A stretch of DNA of 64,000 bases from an uncultured Rikenellaceae bacterium. GTDB taxonomy: Bacteria > Bacteroidota > Bacteroidia > Bacteroidales > Rikenellaceae. Below the pieces are notes generated by a model. It did no database searches. It was given only the letters and a program-made list of their open reading frames with translations, and had not been told where the DNA came from. Below, in pieces: positions 32,765 to 42,090 of the stretch. Location of the stretch: assembly GCA_946486375.1 (NCBI GenBank), contig CAMLTW010000001.1, positions 483,609-547,608 on the forward strand, given 5' to 3'. Made by a program: the position numbers and the translations under genes. Every line of letters begins with the position of its first letter. Position 1 is the first letter of the stretch.

Positions 32765-34261
32765 ATGAAGATCAGTGAAAAGGAAGTTTGGTTCGTGACC
32801 GGTAGCCAGACTTTGTACGGGGACGAAACCCTGCGCCAGGTGGCGGAAGACTCGAAAAATATCGCGCAGGGACTGGACGTTTCCGAACGGATTCCGCTGA
32901 ACGTGGTCTGGAAACCTACCGTGAAAAGTTCCGAGGAAATCTATAACCTTTGTCTCGAAGCCAATGCGGACAAAAAGTGCGTGGGCGTCGTTGCCTGGAT
33001 GCACACCTTTTCGCCGGCGAAGATGTGGATCGGCGGGCTGAAGATTCTGCAGAAACCGCTGTGCCATCTGCATACCCAGTTCAACCGGGAAATTCCGTGG
33101 AACGAGATTGACATGGATTTCATGAACCTGAACCAGTCGGCCCACGGCGACCGGGAGTTCGGGCACATCGTCAGCCGGATGAAAGTCGGCGTGAAGGTGG
33201 TGGTCGGCTACTGGGAAGACGAAGACGTACAGCGGAAGCTGGCGGTGTGGATGCGCGTGGCCAATGCCTGGGACGATGCGCGGGACATGAAGGTGGCCCG
33301 TTTCGGCGACAACATGAACAACGTGGCGGTGACCGACGGCGACAAGGTGGAAGCCGAAATCCGGATGGGCTATCATGTGGACTATTATCCGATCGGCGAT
33401 CTGGTGGCCTATGTCGACCGGGTGAGCGAGGACGAAATCAAGGCGTTGCTGGACGCTTACGACAAGGAATACGAACTGGCTCCGAATGCGAAGGAAGGGG
33501 GCAAAGACCGTGTTTCGGTGGTGGAAGCGGCCCGGATCGAAGCCGGGATGCGGAAGTTCTTCGCCGAACGGAACATCAAGGCTTTCACGACCAACTTCGA
33601 TGCCCTGCACGGGATGCATCAGCTTCCGGGGCTCGCTTCGCAGCGGTTCATGGCCGAAGGGATCGGCTTCGGCGGCGAAGGCGACTGGAAAACGGCCGCT
33701 CTGCTCCGGACGATGAAGGTCATGGCTCAGGGGTTGAAGGGAGGAACTTCCTTCATGGAGGATTATACCTATAACCTGATACCGGGGAACATGTCCGCCC
33801 TGCAGGCGCACATGCTGGAAGTGTGCCCGTCGATCGCCGACGGGAAGCCGAGGCTCGAAGTGCATCCGCTGGGGATCGGCGGCAAGGCCGATCCGGCCCG
33901 GCTCGTGTTCAACACGCCGACGGGAGACGGGATCGCCGCCACGGTGGTGGACACCGGCTGCCGCTTCCGGATGATCGTCAACGAAGTGAAGGTGATCGAG
34001 CCCAAGCCGCTGCCCAAACTGCCGGTGGCCCGCGCCCTCTGGGTGCCGCAGCCCGATTTGCAAACCAGTGCGCAGGCGTGGATTCTGGCAGGGGGAACGC
34101 ATCACACCTCCTTCTCGATGGCCCTGACGCCGGAGTACATGGAAGACTATGCCGAAATCGCAGGCATGGAGTTGCTCGAAATCGGGAAAGACACCCGCAT
34201 CCGGGAATTCAAGAACGAGCTTCGCTGGAACGACGTTTATTACAGACTGAACCAACGCTAA
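32765..34261 (+). CDS. araA: L-arabinose isomerase
   Basis: This 498-residue enzyme converts L-arabinose to L-ribulose, the first catabolic step. It opens with 'EVWFVTGSQTLYGDETLRQV', has 'VVAWMHTFSPAKMWIGGLK' and 'KPLCHLHTQFNREIPWNEID', and carries the Mn-site region with 'FGGEGDWKTAALLRTMK' and a C-terminal 'LAGGTHHTSFSMAL'. Length and motifs match AraA throughout. The upstream AT-rich leader (32702-32764) should hold the promoter, but I saw no exact TAnnTTTG. It begins an operon with a sugar symporter, araD and araB. Confidence 0.97.
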   Translation: MKISEKEVWFVTGSQTLYGDETLRQVAEDSKNIAQGLDVSERIPLNVVWKPTVKSSEEIYNLCLEANADKKCVGVVAWMHTFSPAKMWIGGLKILQKPLCHLHTQFNREIPWNEIDMDFMNLNQSAHGDREFGHIVSRMKVGVKVVVGYWEDEDVQRKLAVWMRVANAWDDARDMKVARFGDNMNNVAVTDGDKVEAEIRMGYHVDYYPIGDLVAYVDRVSEDEIKALLDAYDKEYELAPNAKEGGKDRVSVVEAARIEAGMRKFFAERNIKAFTTNFDALHGMHQLPGLASQRFMAEGIGFGGEGDWKTAALLRTMKVMAQGLKGGTSFMEDYTYNLIPGNMSALQAHMLEVCPSIADGKPRLEVHPLGIGGKADPARLVFNTPTGDGIAATVVDTGCRFRMIVNEVKVIEPKPLPKLPVARALWVPQPDLQTSAQAWILAGGTHHTSFSMALTPEYMEDYAEIAGMELLEIGKDTRIREFKNELRWNDVYYRLNQR

Positions 34262-34290
34262 CCCGGATTTCCGGATAAAAATCCCAAACG

Positions 34291-36162
34291 ATGAACGCTG
34301 GTTTTTCAACGATAGACTATGTGATTTTCGGGCTTTACGTGCTGCTGATCGTGGTGCTGGGCCTGTGGCTCTCCCGCTCGAAGGGAGGGCAGGAGAAGAC
34401 CTCTTCGGACTATTTTCTGGCGGGACGGACGCTGACGTGGTGGGCCATCGGAGCCTCCCTGATCGCGGCCAACATTTCCGCCGAGCACTTCATCGGCATG
34501 TCCGGTTCCGGTTTCCGCATCGGACTCGGAATCGCCGCCTACGAATGGATCGCCGCCATCACCCTGATCGTGGTGGCCAAGTACATGCTGCCGATGATGA
34601 TCGAGAAGCGGATTTACACCATGCCGCAGATGCTTCACGAGCGGTACGGGCAGGGCGTGAGCCTCGCTTTTTCGATCCTGTGGCTGTTCCTTTACATTTT
34701 CGTAAACCTCACCTCGGTGGCGTGGCTGGGGGCATTGGCCATGAACCAGATCATGGGCGTGCCGGTGATGTGGGGCGTCGTGGCGCTGATGCTTTTCGCC
34801 GGGCTTTACTCTATTTATGGCGGATTGAAGGCGGTGGCGTGGACGGATGTGATTCAGGTGCTGTTCCTGGTCGGCGGAGGACTGATTACCGCTTACTTCG
34901 CCCTGAGCGCTGTTTCGGACAGCGGCAGCGCGTGGGAAGGTTTCCGCATGGTGCTGGAACGGGTGCGGCTGAATCCGGACGACATGCACTTCAGCATGGT
35001 GATTCCGGAAGGGACGATGGTGACCGATTCGGCCACCGGAAATTCGTTCGACATCTTCAACGACCTGCCGGGGCTGGCGCTGATCTTCGGGGCCATCTGG
35101 CTGACCAACATCGGTTACTGGGGCTTCAACCAGTACATCATCCAGAAGGGGCTGGCGGCCAAGAACCTGCACGAAGCCAAGAAAGGGCTGATTTTCGCGG
35201 GGTACCTCAAGATTCTCATTCCGATCATCGTGGTGATACCGGGGATAACGGCGTACGTGCTGTTCAATCATCCGGAGCTTTCCGGAAAGCTGGCTTCGCT
35301 GACGGGCAACATTTCGAAGGCGGACGACGCCTATCCGTGGCTGCTGCGCAATTTCGCCCCTACGGGAATCAAAGGGGTGGCTTTCGCGGCGTTGATTGCG
35401 GCGGTGGTTTCGTCGCTGGCGTCGATGCTGAACAGTACCTCCACCATCTTCACGATGGACATTTATAAGAACGTGATGAATCCGAAGGCTTCCGAACGCC
35501 AACTGGTACGGGTGGGACGGATCACGGCGCTGGTGGCGCTCGTCGTAGCCATGTTCGCGGCCAAACCGCTGCTGGGCGGATTGGATCAGGCGTTCCAGTA
35601 CATTCAGGAGTATTCGGGCTATATTTATCCGGGCGTGGTCGTAGTGTTCGGGATGGCGCTCTTCTGGAAACGGGCGACCAATTCCGCCGCGCTGTGGACG
35701 GCCATCGCCACCATTCCGGCGGGGATCGCCATCAAGTACATGTTTCCCGACATGGGATTCCAGCTTAGGATGGGGTACGTGTTCATCCTGCTGGTGATGA
35801 TTGCACTGACGATTTCGCTCGTGGACGAAAAGCACCTGGTCGAAAGCAAGCCCGAAAGCGAAGCCCACAAGAAGGGTCTGATGAGCGGTTCCAAATGGAT
35901 GTTTGCGCTGGCGGGACTGTGTCTGGTGCTGGGAATCCTCTTTTCGGCGAAATATTCGTCGCTGGCGTTCGAGGCGATTTTCATGCTTTCGGTGCTGTTC
36001 GCCTTCATGGGCGTGATCCTCTATACGAATGCGACGAGCCGTTTCAAAGACCCGAAGGCTTATGCCTATGAACCGGAACTGTTCCGCATGAACGGGGGGC
36101 TGGTGATCGGTTCGCTGGGAATCGTGGCGATCCTGATCGGGCTTTACGCTTATTTCTGGTAG
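34291..36162 (+). CDS. Sodium:solute symporter, SGLT-like sugar transporter
   Basis: This 623-residue polytopic membrane protein of the SSS family has about 14 transmembrane segments. Hallmarks are 'DYFLAGRTLTWWAIGASLIA', 'ISAEHFIGMSGSGFRIGLG' and 'YGGLKAVAWTDVIQVLFLVG'. The C-terminal signature is 'IAAVVSSLASMLNSTSTIFT', and a long hydrophilic stretch around 'LVESKPESEAHKKGLMSG' precedes the last helices. Its position between araA and araD makes L-arabinose the likely substrate, imported with sodium. It starts 29 bases after araA. Confidence 0.92.
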   Translation: MNAGFSTIDYVIFGLYVLLIVVLGLWLSRSKGGQEKTSSDYFLAGRTLTWWAIGASLIAANISAEHFIGMSGSGFRIGLGIAAYEWIAAITLIVVAKYMLPMMIEKRIYTMPQMLHERYGQGVSLAFSILWLFLYIFVNLTSVAWLGALAMNQIMGVPVMWGVVALMLFAGLYSIYGGLKAVAWTDVIQVLFLVGGGLITAYFALSAVSDSGSAWEGFRMVLERVRLNPDDMHFSMVIPEGTMVTDSATGNSFDIFNDLPGLALIFGAIWLTNIGYWGFNQYIIQKGLAAKNLHEAKKGLIFAGYLKILIPIIVVIPGITAYVLFNHPELSGKLASLTGNISKADDAYPWLLRNFAPTGIKGVAFAALIAAVVSSLASMLNSTSTIFTMDIYKNVMNPKASERQLVRVGRITALVALVVAMFAAKPLLGGLDQAFQYIQEYSGYIYPGVVVVFGMALFWKRATNSAALWTAIATIPAGIAIKYMFPDMGFQLRMGYVFILLVMIALTISLVDEKHLVESKPESEAHKKGLMSGSKWMFALAGLCLVLGILFSAKYSSLAFEAIFMLSVLFAFMGVILYTNATSRFKDPKAYAYEPELFRMNGGLVIGSLGIVAILIGLYAYFW

Positions 36163-36268
36163 GGGAGTTTTTCCGTACGAACGTTTTCCGGCGCAGGCGG
36201 CTCGTGTTCCGTCCGCTGCCGGGAAACGTTTTCTCCGAAAGAGTTATTAACCGAAGAATGATTGAACG

Positions 36269-36961
36269 ATGCTTGAAAAACTGAAAGAAGAGGTGTTCCG
36301 GGCGAACCTGGACCTCGTGAAATACGGACTGGTGATTTTCACCTGGGGGAACGTAAGCGCGATCGACCGGGAGAAAGGGTTGGTGGTCATCAAGCCGAGC
36401 GGCGTTTCCTACGATGACATGAAGGCCGAAGATATGGTCGTGGTCGATCTGGAAGGGAACGTGGTGGAAGGGGTGCTGCGTCCTTCGTCCGACACGCCGA
36501 CCCATCTGGAAATCTACAAGGCTTTCCCGGAGGTGGGGGGAGTGGTGCATACCCATTCCACGTTCGCTACGGGTTGGGCGCAGGCCGGACTGGATATTCC
36601 GATCGTGGGCACGACGCATGCCGACTATTTTTACGGGAATATCCCCTGTACGCGGGACATGTCTCCGGAAGAAGTGCGGACGGATTATGAGAAACGGACG
36701 GGAACCGTCATCGTGGAAACGTTCGCGGGCCGGAATCCCCTGCACACGCCGGGAGTGCTGGTCAGGAACCACGGGCCGTTCGCGTGGGGGAAGGACGCTC
36801 ACGAGGCGGTGCATAACGGGGTGGTGATGGAGGAAGTCGCCAAGATGACTTATATCTCACGGACGCTGAATCCGCAGATGACGATGAACGACGAACTGAC
36901 CGAGAAGCATTTCAACCGCAAGCACGGAGCGAACGCCTACTACGGCCAGACTAAAAAATAG
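36269..36961 (+). CDS. araD: L-ribulose-5-phosphate 4-epimerase
   Basis: This 230-residue class II aldolase-like epimerase converts L-ribulose 5-phosphate to D-xylulose 5-phosphate. The zinc ligands are in '[14 protein letters not shown]' and '[20 protein letters not shown]', and the phosphate loop is near '[12 protein letters not shown]'. '[15 protein letters not shown]' is typical of AraD rather than fuculose aldolase. It lies 106 bases after the symporter and 9 bases before araB. Confidence 0.96.
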   Translation: MLEKLKEEVFRANLDLVKYGLVIFTWGNVSAIDREKGLVVIKPSGVSYDDMKAEDMVVVDLEGNVVEGVLRPSSDTPTHLEIYKAFPEVGGVVHTHSTFATGWAQAGLDIPIVGTTHADYFYGNIPCTRDMSPEEVRTDYEKRTGTVIVETFAGRNPLHTPGVLVRNHGPFAWGKDAHEAVHNGVVMEEVAKMTYISRTLNPQMTMNDELTEKHFNRKHGANAYYGQTKK

Positions 36962-36970
36962 AGAAAAGGA

Positions 36971-38605
36971 ATGGATACGAAATATGTAATCGGAATCGAC
37001 TACGGGAGCGATTCGGCGCGGGCGGTGGTCGTCAACGCGCACAACGGGAACGAAGTGGCTTCTTCCGTGAAGCATTATCCGCGCTGGTCGGAAGGAAAAT
37101 ACTGCAATCCGGTCATCAACCAGTACCGGCAGCATCCGCTGGATTACATCGAGGCGTTGGAATTCATCGTGAAAGACGCCCTGTCGAAGGCGCCGGAGGG
37201 CGTGGCTGAAAACGTGGTGGGGATTTCGTTCGACACCACCGGTTCCACGCCTGTGCTGGTGAACCGAGAAGGGGTGCCGTTGGCCCGGACGGAGGAGTTC
37301 GCCGAAAACCCGAATGCGATGTTCGTGCTGTGGAAAGACCATACGGCCATCCGCGAGGCGGAGGAAATCAACCGGCTGGCCAAAGAGTGGAACATCGACT
37401 TTACGAAATACGAAGGCGGAATCTATTCTTCCGAATGGGTATGGGCGAAGGTGCTGCATCTGCTTCGGGAAGACGAAGCGGTGCGGAAGGCGGCTTATTC
37501 GTGGGTGGAGCATTGCGACTGGATGACGGCCCTGCTGACGGGGAAGACCCGGCCCGAAGAAACCGTGCGGAGCCGATGTGCGGCAGGACATAAGGCCATG
37601 TGGCATGCCGACTGGGACGGGCTTCCGTCCGAGGAGTTTCTCGTGGCGCTCGACCCGCTGCTGAAAGGATTCCGGGAACGGTTGTTCACCGAGACCCAGA
37701 CCAGCGACAAGGCGGTCGGGACACTAACGAAGGAGTGGGCCGAACGGCTGGGCCTGAATACCGATGTGGTGGTGGGTGTGAGCGCGTTCGACTGCCACAT
37801 GGGAGCGGTCGGCGGAGAGATTACGCCGAACGTGCTGGTGCGGGCCATCGGGACTTCGACCTGCGACATCCTGATCGCCGACGGCAGGAGCCTGGAAGGA
37901 AAAGTGGCCGCCGGTATCTGCGGACAGGTGGACGGTTCCGTGGTGCCGGGCTATATCGGGCTGGAAGCGGGGCAATCCGGATTCGGGGATATTTATGCCT
38001 GGTTTAAAAATGTGCTGAGCTGGACCGTGGAACAACTCGTGCCCGAACGGAAGGATGTGCTGGATCAGATCATCCCGCGACTGAGCGAAGAGGCGGCTAA
38101 GATTCCGGTGGAGGAATCCACGATTCTGGCGCTCGACTGGATGAACGGACGCCGGACGCCGGACGCCAACCAGAACGTGAAGGGGGCGATTGCCGGCTTG
38201 ACGCTGGCTTCGACGGCTCCCCGGATTTTCCGGGCGCTGGTGGAAGCGACCGCTTTCGGATCGAGGGCCATTGCCGAACGGTTCCGCCGCGAAGGGGTCG
38301 AAATCAAAGGGTGCATCGGATTGGGCGGCGTGGCCCGGAAGTCTCCGTTCGTGATGCAGACGATGGCCGACGTGATGAACATGCCGATCCGGGTGGCGGC
38401 TACCGACCAGACCTGCGCTTTCGGGGCGGCGATGTTCGCCGCCGTGGCTGCAGGACTTTACGAAAAAGTGGAAGACGCACAGAAGGCGATGGGCAAGGGA
38501 TTCGAAAAGGAATACGTGCCGATTCCGGAAAACGTGGCCCGGTACGACGAGCTTTATCAGAAGTACCTCGAATTGGGCCGCTTCGTGGAGGAACATCGCA
38601 TTTGA
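36971..38605 (+). CDS. araB: Ribulokinase
   Basis: This 544-residue FGGY-family sugar kinase phosphorylates L-ribulose. Visible are the N-terminal 'IGIDYGSDSARAVVVN', 'VGISFDTTGSTPVLVN' and 'MWHADWDGLPSEEFL'. The active-site region is 'VSAFDCHMGAVGGEITPN', with 'RAIGTSTCDILI', 'GLEAGQSGFGDIYAWF' and the C-terminal FGGY block 'GVARKSPFVMQTMADVMN'. Together with araA, araD and the symporter it completes the route from L-arabinose to the pentose phosphate pathway. No regulator gene is linked. A perfect terminator follows. Confidence 0.97.
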   Translation: MDTKYVIGIDYGSDSARAVVVNAHNGNEVASSVKHYPRWSEGKYCNPVINQYRQHPLDYIEALEFIVKDALSKAPEGVAENVVGISFDTTGSTPVLVNREGVPLARTEEFAENPNAMFVLWKDHTAIREAEEINRLAKEWNIDFTKYEGGIYSSEWVWAKVLHLLREDEAVRKAAYSWVEHCDWMTALLTGKTRPEETVRSRCAAGHKAMWHADWDGLPSEEFLVALDPLLKGFRERLFTETQTSDKAVGTLTKEWAERLGLNTDVVVGVSAFDCHMGAVGGEITPNVLVRAIGTSTCDILIADGRSLEGKVAAGICGQVDGSVVPGYIGLEAGQSGFGDIYAWFKNVLSWTVEQLVPERKDVLDQIIPRLSEEAAKIPVEESTILALDWMNGRRTPDANQNVKGAIAGLTLASTAPRIFRALVEATAFGSRAIAERFRREGVEIKGCIGLGGVARKSPFVMQTMADVMNMPIRVAATDQTCAFGAAMFAAVAAGLYEKVEDAQKAMGKGFEKEYVPIPENVARYDELYQKYLELGRFVEEHRI

Positions 38606-38630
38606 CGCGTGGTGGTTCATTAGGACGAAA

Positions 38631-38662
38631 AACGCTCCTGCCGACCGGCAGGAGCGTTTTTT
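38631..38662 (+). terminator. Strong terminator of the arabinose operon
   Basis: AACGCTCCTGCC (38631-38642) pairs perfectly with GGCAGGAGCGTT (38647-38658) around GACC, ending in six T residues. It closes the araA-araB operon. Confidence 0.92.
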
Positions 38663-38807
38663 ACGGAATGCAAAGGCGCGCGCGGCCGGTGTCGTTTTTT
38701 TATCGAAAGAATCCGTTGAAAAATACTTATCTTTATATCCACGGCTTTTCTGTTGCCTGCCATGGATGAGGGGCTGGAAAACGGGTCTGGTTTATACGGA
38801 TGAAAAG

Positions 38808-39035
38808 ATGAAAACGTTTTTACCGATATTACTGTTGCTGCCGGTAGTGGCCGGGGCGTTTCTGGGAGGCGGCCTTGGGGTGTTGGCGGCGGTGTTCCTG
38901 TTGTGTGCGGCCGGAGCCATCCGTGGATTGTACAGGCGGAACGGACGGTTGTGGAAACCCTGTCTGGCAGCGGTCGTCGTTATGGTCGCAGGCGCGGCGG
39001 TGTTTTACGGTTTTTTGGTCGATTCCGGTATGTAG
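38808..39035 (+). CDS. Small hydrophobic protein, unknown function
   Basis: This 75-residue ORF begins 'MKTFLPILLLLPVVAGAF' and is almost wholly hydrophobic, with two or three potential membrane helices. A short basic loop ('RGLYRRNGRLWK') separates them. Start 38808 is chosen because it opens the first helix. I recognise no family. It stands alone between the araB terminator and dnaG, and codon use is GC-rich like its neighbours. It could be a genuine small membrane protein or a chance ORF. Confidence 0.4.
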   Translation: MKTFLPILLLLPVVAGAFLGGGLGVLAAVFLLCAAGAIRGLYRRNGRLWKPCLAAVVVMVAGAAVFYGFLVDSGM

Positions 39036-39061
39036 GAGGCTCCGCATACGGAATTTTTTCG

Positions 39062-39169
39062 AGGCCCTGTATGTTCCGGTGCTCTGCACCGCCGCCGTTT
39101 CCAACGCATCGGAGCTTCGGGCGCACGGTCGGGAGGAAACGGTTTTTCTAACTTCCACAGGGCCTTTTT
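39062..39169 (+). ncRNA. Candidate structured RNA or complex terminator upstream of dnaG
   Basis: An outer 9-bp stem, AGGCCCTGT (39062-39070) with ACAGGGCCT (39157-39165), encloses two internal stems: CGGTGC-TCT-GCACCG (39077-39091) and CCGTTTCC/GGAAACGG (39095-39102, 39135-39142). T residues follow the outer stem. The three-way-junction layout with a 3' U-tract resembles a small RNA ending in its own terminator. I found no clear promoter and no match to SRP, 6S or a known riboswitch, so it may only be a terminator for the small upstream ORF. Confidence 0.35.
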
Positions 39170-39273
39170 CATAGGTGCGGCGAGGCGAAATTTCCGCCGA
39201 TTCTTACATGACCGGTACGGGCTTTGTCGTTTTTATTGCGTAATTTTACCTCCCGTTTGAGGAAGGAAAGAGG

Positions 39274-41244
39274 ATGATCGACCGTGCCACAGTAGACCGA
39301 ATTTACGCCGCTGCCAACATCGTGGAGGTGGTGGGCGACTTCGTCACCCTCAAGCGGAAAGGGGTGAACTACCAGGCGTGCTGTCCGTTCCACAACGAGA
39401 AAACCCCTTCGTTCGTCGTTTCTCCCGCCAAGGGAATGTACAAGTGTTTCGGCTGCGGAAAAGGCGGAAACGCCGTGACCTTCGTTATGGAGCACGAGGG
39501 GATGAGTTACGTGGAAGCCCTGAAATACGTGGGCCGGAAGTACGGGATCGAAGTGCAGGAGCGGGAGGAAACCCCGGAAGACAAGAAGCGGAACGACGAC
39601 CGCGAGAGCATGATGGTGGTGTCTTCCTTCGCCGCCGACTATTTCAAAAAACAGTTGCACGGGACGCGCGAGGGACAGAGTGTGGGGTTGAGCTACTTCC
39701 GGGAACGGGGATTCTCCGATGCGACGATCGAGAAATTCCAGCTCGGCTATTGCCCTTCCGCCGGGGACGACTTTTCCAAAGCGGCCCTGAAGGAAGGATT
39801 TCAGGAAGAGTTCCTCATCCGCACCGGACTGACCATCAAGCGGGATAACGGAACCTATTACGACCGGTTCACCGGACGGGTGATGTTTCCCATTCACGGC
39901 ATCACGGGCCGGGTCATGGCCTTCGGGGGACGAACGCTGCGCAGCGACAAGAAGACCGCCAAATACCTCAATTCTCCGGAATCCGAAATTTACCACAAGA
40001 GCAACGTCCTCTACGGACTGTATTTCGCCAAAAAGGCGATCGCGCAGGAGGATTGCTGCATTCTGGTGGAAGGTTATACCGACGTCATTTCCATGCACCA
40101 GAGCGGTGTCGAGAACGTCGTGGCTTCGTCGGGAACTTCGCTGACCGAGAATCAGATCAAGCTCATTTCCCGGTTCACCAAAAACGTCACGGTGATCTAC
40201 GACGGGGATGCTGCGGGGATCAAAGCGTCGCTGCGGGGAATCGACATGATCCTGAAGGAGGGGCTGAACGTGCGGGTGGTGTTGCTCCCGGAGCCGGAAG
40301 ACCCCGATTCTTTCGCCCGTTCCCATACCGTTTCGGAGCTTCGGGAATACATCGGCGGACACGAGGAGGATTTCATTTCCTTCAAAACCCGGCTCCTGAT
40401 GGCCGACGCCAAAAACGATCCCATCCGGCGGGCGGCCCTGATCGGGGACATCGTGGAATCCATTTCCGTCATTCCGGATGCCATCACCCGGAACGTCTAC
40501 GTGCGGGAATGCGCCACGGTGATGGACATTGACGAATCGGTGCTGCTGGAGGAAATCCGCAAGCGGCGGCGGGAGAGCGTTTTTTCCAGGGAGGAGAAGG
40601 AATTTTTCCGTCGCCGGGAAGAACTGGAACGAAAAAGCGGACCCGATGCCCAGCCGGGCAGACGGGAAACAAAGGTTACGGGGGGAAGCGGGCCGGAGGA
40701 ACTGGAACACGAACTGCTGACCTACCTGTTGAAGTACGGATGCAAGGAAGTGGAATTCGGTTGTGGGGATACGGCCTATACGGCGAGCGTCGCCACCGCG
40801 ATCATCGAGGAACTGCAGGGGGACAATATCGCCTTCTCCAATCCTGTCTACAACACCATTTACCAGGAATATAAAAAGATTTACAACGAGAATCCTCTAC
40901 GGTCGGCGGAAGAGTTCCCTATGAACCGGCTGACCGCTTATCCCGATACGGAAGTGTGCAATGCGGTGGTGGACATCCTGATGGCCGGGGAAACGCTGAA
41001 ACCGAGCCGGATCTGGGAGCGGAACGAAATCGTGGTGCGTACGGAGGAAGAAACGCTTTCCGAGGCGGTTCCCCGCACCGTTACTCTCTACAAGACGAAA
41101 ATCATCGAACAGATGATCGAAAGGCTCACCGCGGAACTGAAAGGGATCGGATTCGACGAGGCAGGGGAAATCATGCGGCAGATCGGCGTGCTGAACGACA
41201 TGCGGCGGCAAATTTGCGAAAAATATTCCCGGATTTTGCTGTAG
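39274..41244 (+). CDS. dnaG: DNA primase
   Basis: This 656-residue enzyme makes RNA primers at the replication fork. The N-terminal CHC2-type zinc finger is seen in 'CCPFHNEKTPSF' and 'MYKCFGCGKGGNAVTF'. The catalytic core includes 'MFPIHGITGRVMAFGGRTL', and the TOPRIM domain includes 'CCILVEGYTDVISMHQSG' and 'VTVIYDGDAAGIKAS'. The C-terminal third (about 430-656), with an acidic and basic linker, should bind the DnaB helicase. Length is within the normal range. It is transcribed alone here, not with rpoD or rpsU as in Proteobacteria. Confidence 0.97.
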   Translation: MIDRATVDRIYAAANIVEVVGDFVTLKRKGVNYQACCPFHNEKTPSFVVSPAKGMYKCFGCGKGGNAVTFVMEHEGMSYVEALKYVGRKYGIEVQEREETPEDKKRNDDRESMMVVSSFAADYFKKQLHGTREGQSVGLSYFRERGFSDATIEKFQLGYCPSAGDDFSKAALKEGFQEEFLIRTGLTIKRDNGTYYDRFTGRVMFPIHGITGRVMAFGGRTLRSDKKTAKYLNSPESEIYHKSNVLYGLYFAKKAIAQEDCCILVEGYTDVISMHQSGVENVVASSGTSLTENQIKLISRFTKNVTVIYDGDAAGIKASLRGIDMILKEGLNVRVVLLPEPEDPDSFARSHTVSELREYIGGHEEDFISFKTRLLMADAKNDPIRRAALIGDIVESISVIPDAITRNVYVRECATVMDIDESVLLEEIRKRRRESVFSREEKEFFRRREELERKSGPDAQPGRRETKVTGGSGPEELEHELLTYLLKYGCKEVEFGCGDTAYTASVATAIIEELQGDNIAFSNPVYNTIYQEYKKIYNENPLRSAEEFPMNRLTAYPDTEVCNAVVDILMAGETLKPSRIWERNEIVVRTEEETLSEAVPRTVTLYKTKIIEQMIERLTAELKGIGFDEAGEIMRQIGVLNDMRRQICEKYSRILL

Positions 41245-41322
41245 GCGTCCGACGGAGAGCTGCTGCGTCCGAAAGCGGGATCGTCCGGAGGAATTGCGGA
41301 AGTGGTGCGGCGGAAGCGGAAT

Positions 41323-41955
41323 TTACAGCTGTCCCGCTTCATAAAGGGCGATCAACTGTTCGATCACCCGATCTTCTCCCGCTGCATCGTAGGTGTCTTT
41401 CAGGTTGGCTCCGAACAGACGGGCGATTCCCTGCCAGAAGAAAGCGCTGAACCCGCCCCGCAGTTCTTTCACCAGATCGTAGGAAGTGTGCCCCGTTTCC
41501 CGGTCGATCAGCTTGATGAGCAGTTTCCCCTGCGAAAAGCTCATTTTTTTCAGAATGGGGGTGTACTGGGCCTTCAACTCTTTTTCCACCTGTTTTACGT
41601 AACGCTGCTGTTCCCTTTTGTCCGGAATCGCCTTCAGTTCCTCTTCCAGCCGTGCCAGCCGGTAGTTGGCGTATTTGGCGATGGGATAGACTATTTTCAG
41701 GTTGCGCACCAGCCGGTTGTACCGGCGCGTGTCTACCGGACGGCGGAACTTGACCACGGGTTTGATGTGGATATAAGCGATGGTGTCTCCGTTCTCCACG
41801 ATTTTGTCCACCAGGTTGTAGGCTCTGGGAACGTAAACGGCGTTCGGATCGAACGGGGGCGGCCCTTCCGGAACCGGTGCCTGGGCGCAGGCGATGCCTG
41901 CGGTACCCAGCAGGGCGGCCGCTGTCCGGATGAAATATTTTACGATTCCTTTCAT
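41323..41955 (-). CDS. DUF4294 family secreted protein
   Basis: This 210-residue exported protein has a signal peptide ending near 'GIACAQ'. The mature domain shows the conserved 'YNLVDKIVENGDTIAYIHIK' and 'KIVYPIAKYANYRLARLEEE', then a charged helical section and the C-terminal 'ETGHTSYDLVKELRGGFSAF'. This matches DUF4294, a Bacteroidetes family of unknown function. It is divergent from the hydrogenase sensor gene and has a minus-strand TATCTTTG element at 42065-42072. Confidence 0.85.
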   Translation of the reverse strand: MKGIVKYFIRTAAALLGTAGIACAQAPVPEGPPPFDPNAVYVPRAYNLVDKIVENGDTIAYIHIKPVVKFRRPVDTRRYNRLVRNLKIVYPIAKYANYRLARLEEELKAIPDKREQQRYVKQVEKELKAQYTPILKKMSFSQGKLLIKLIDRETGHTSYDLVKELRGGFSAFFWQGIARLFGANLKDTYDAAGEDRVIEQLIALYEAGQL

Positions 41956-41977
41956 AGCGGTTCACGTTTGAAAATGC

Positions 41978-42072
41978 TACCTTTGCCGTGGCAAATTTCG
42001 ATTCGAACCGGCCGTGCCGGCGGAACGGAAGAATCCGCTCCGTATCCGGTTTGCGCCGCCATTGCAAAGATA
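41978..42072. promoter_or_regulatory. Overlapping divergent -7 elements, hydrogenase operon and DUF4294
   Basis: The plus strand has TACCTTTG at 41978-41985, serving the hydrogenase sensor operon with a leader of about 100 bases. The minus strand has TATCTTTG at 42065-42072, serving the DUF4294 gene. The two transcripts would overlap by roughly 70 bases. Neither has a clear -33 box. Confidence 0.5.
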
Positions 42073-42090
42073 AGGTTATTCTCTCGATTT

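Noticed and set aside
39211..39248. dnaG promoter from TTTG at 39213 and TAATTTTA at 39241
   Set aside because: The -7 box lacks the final G and the spacing is 24 bases, outside the normal range.
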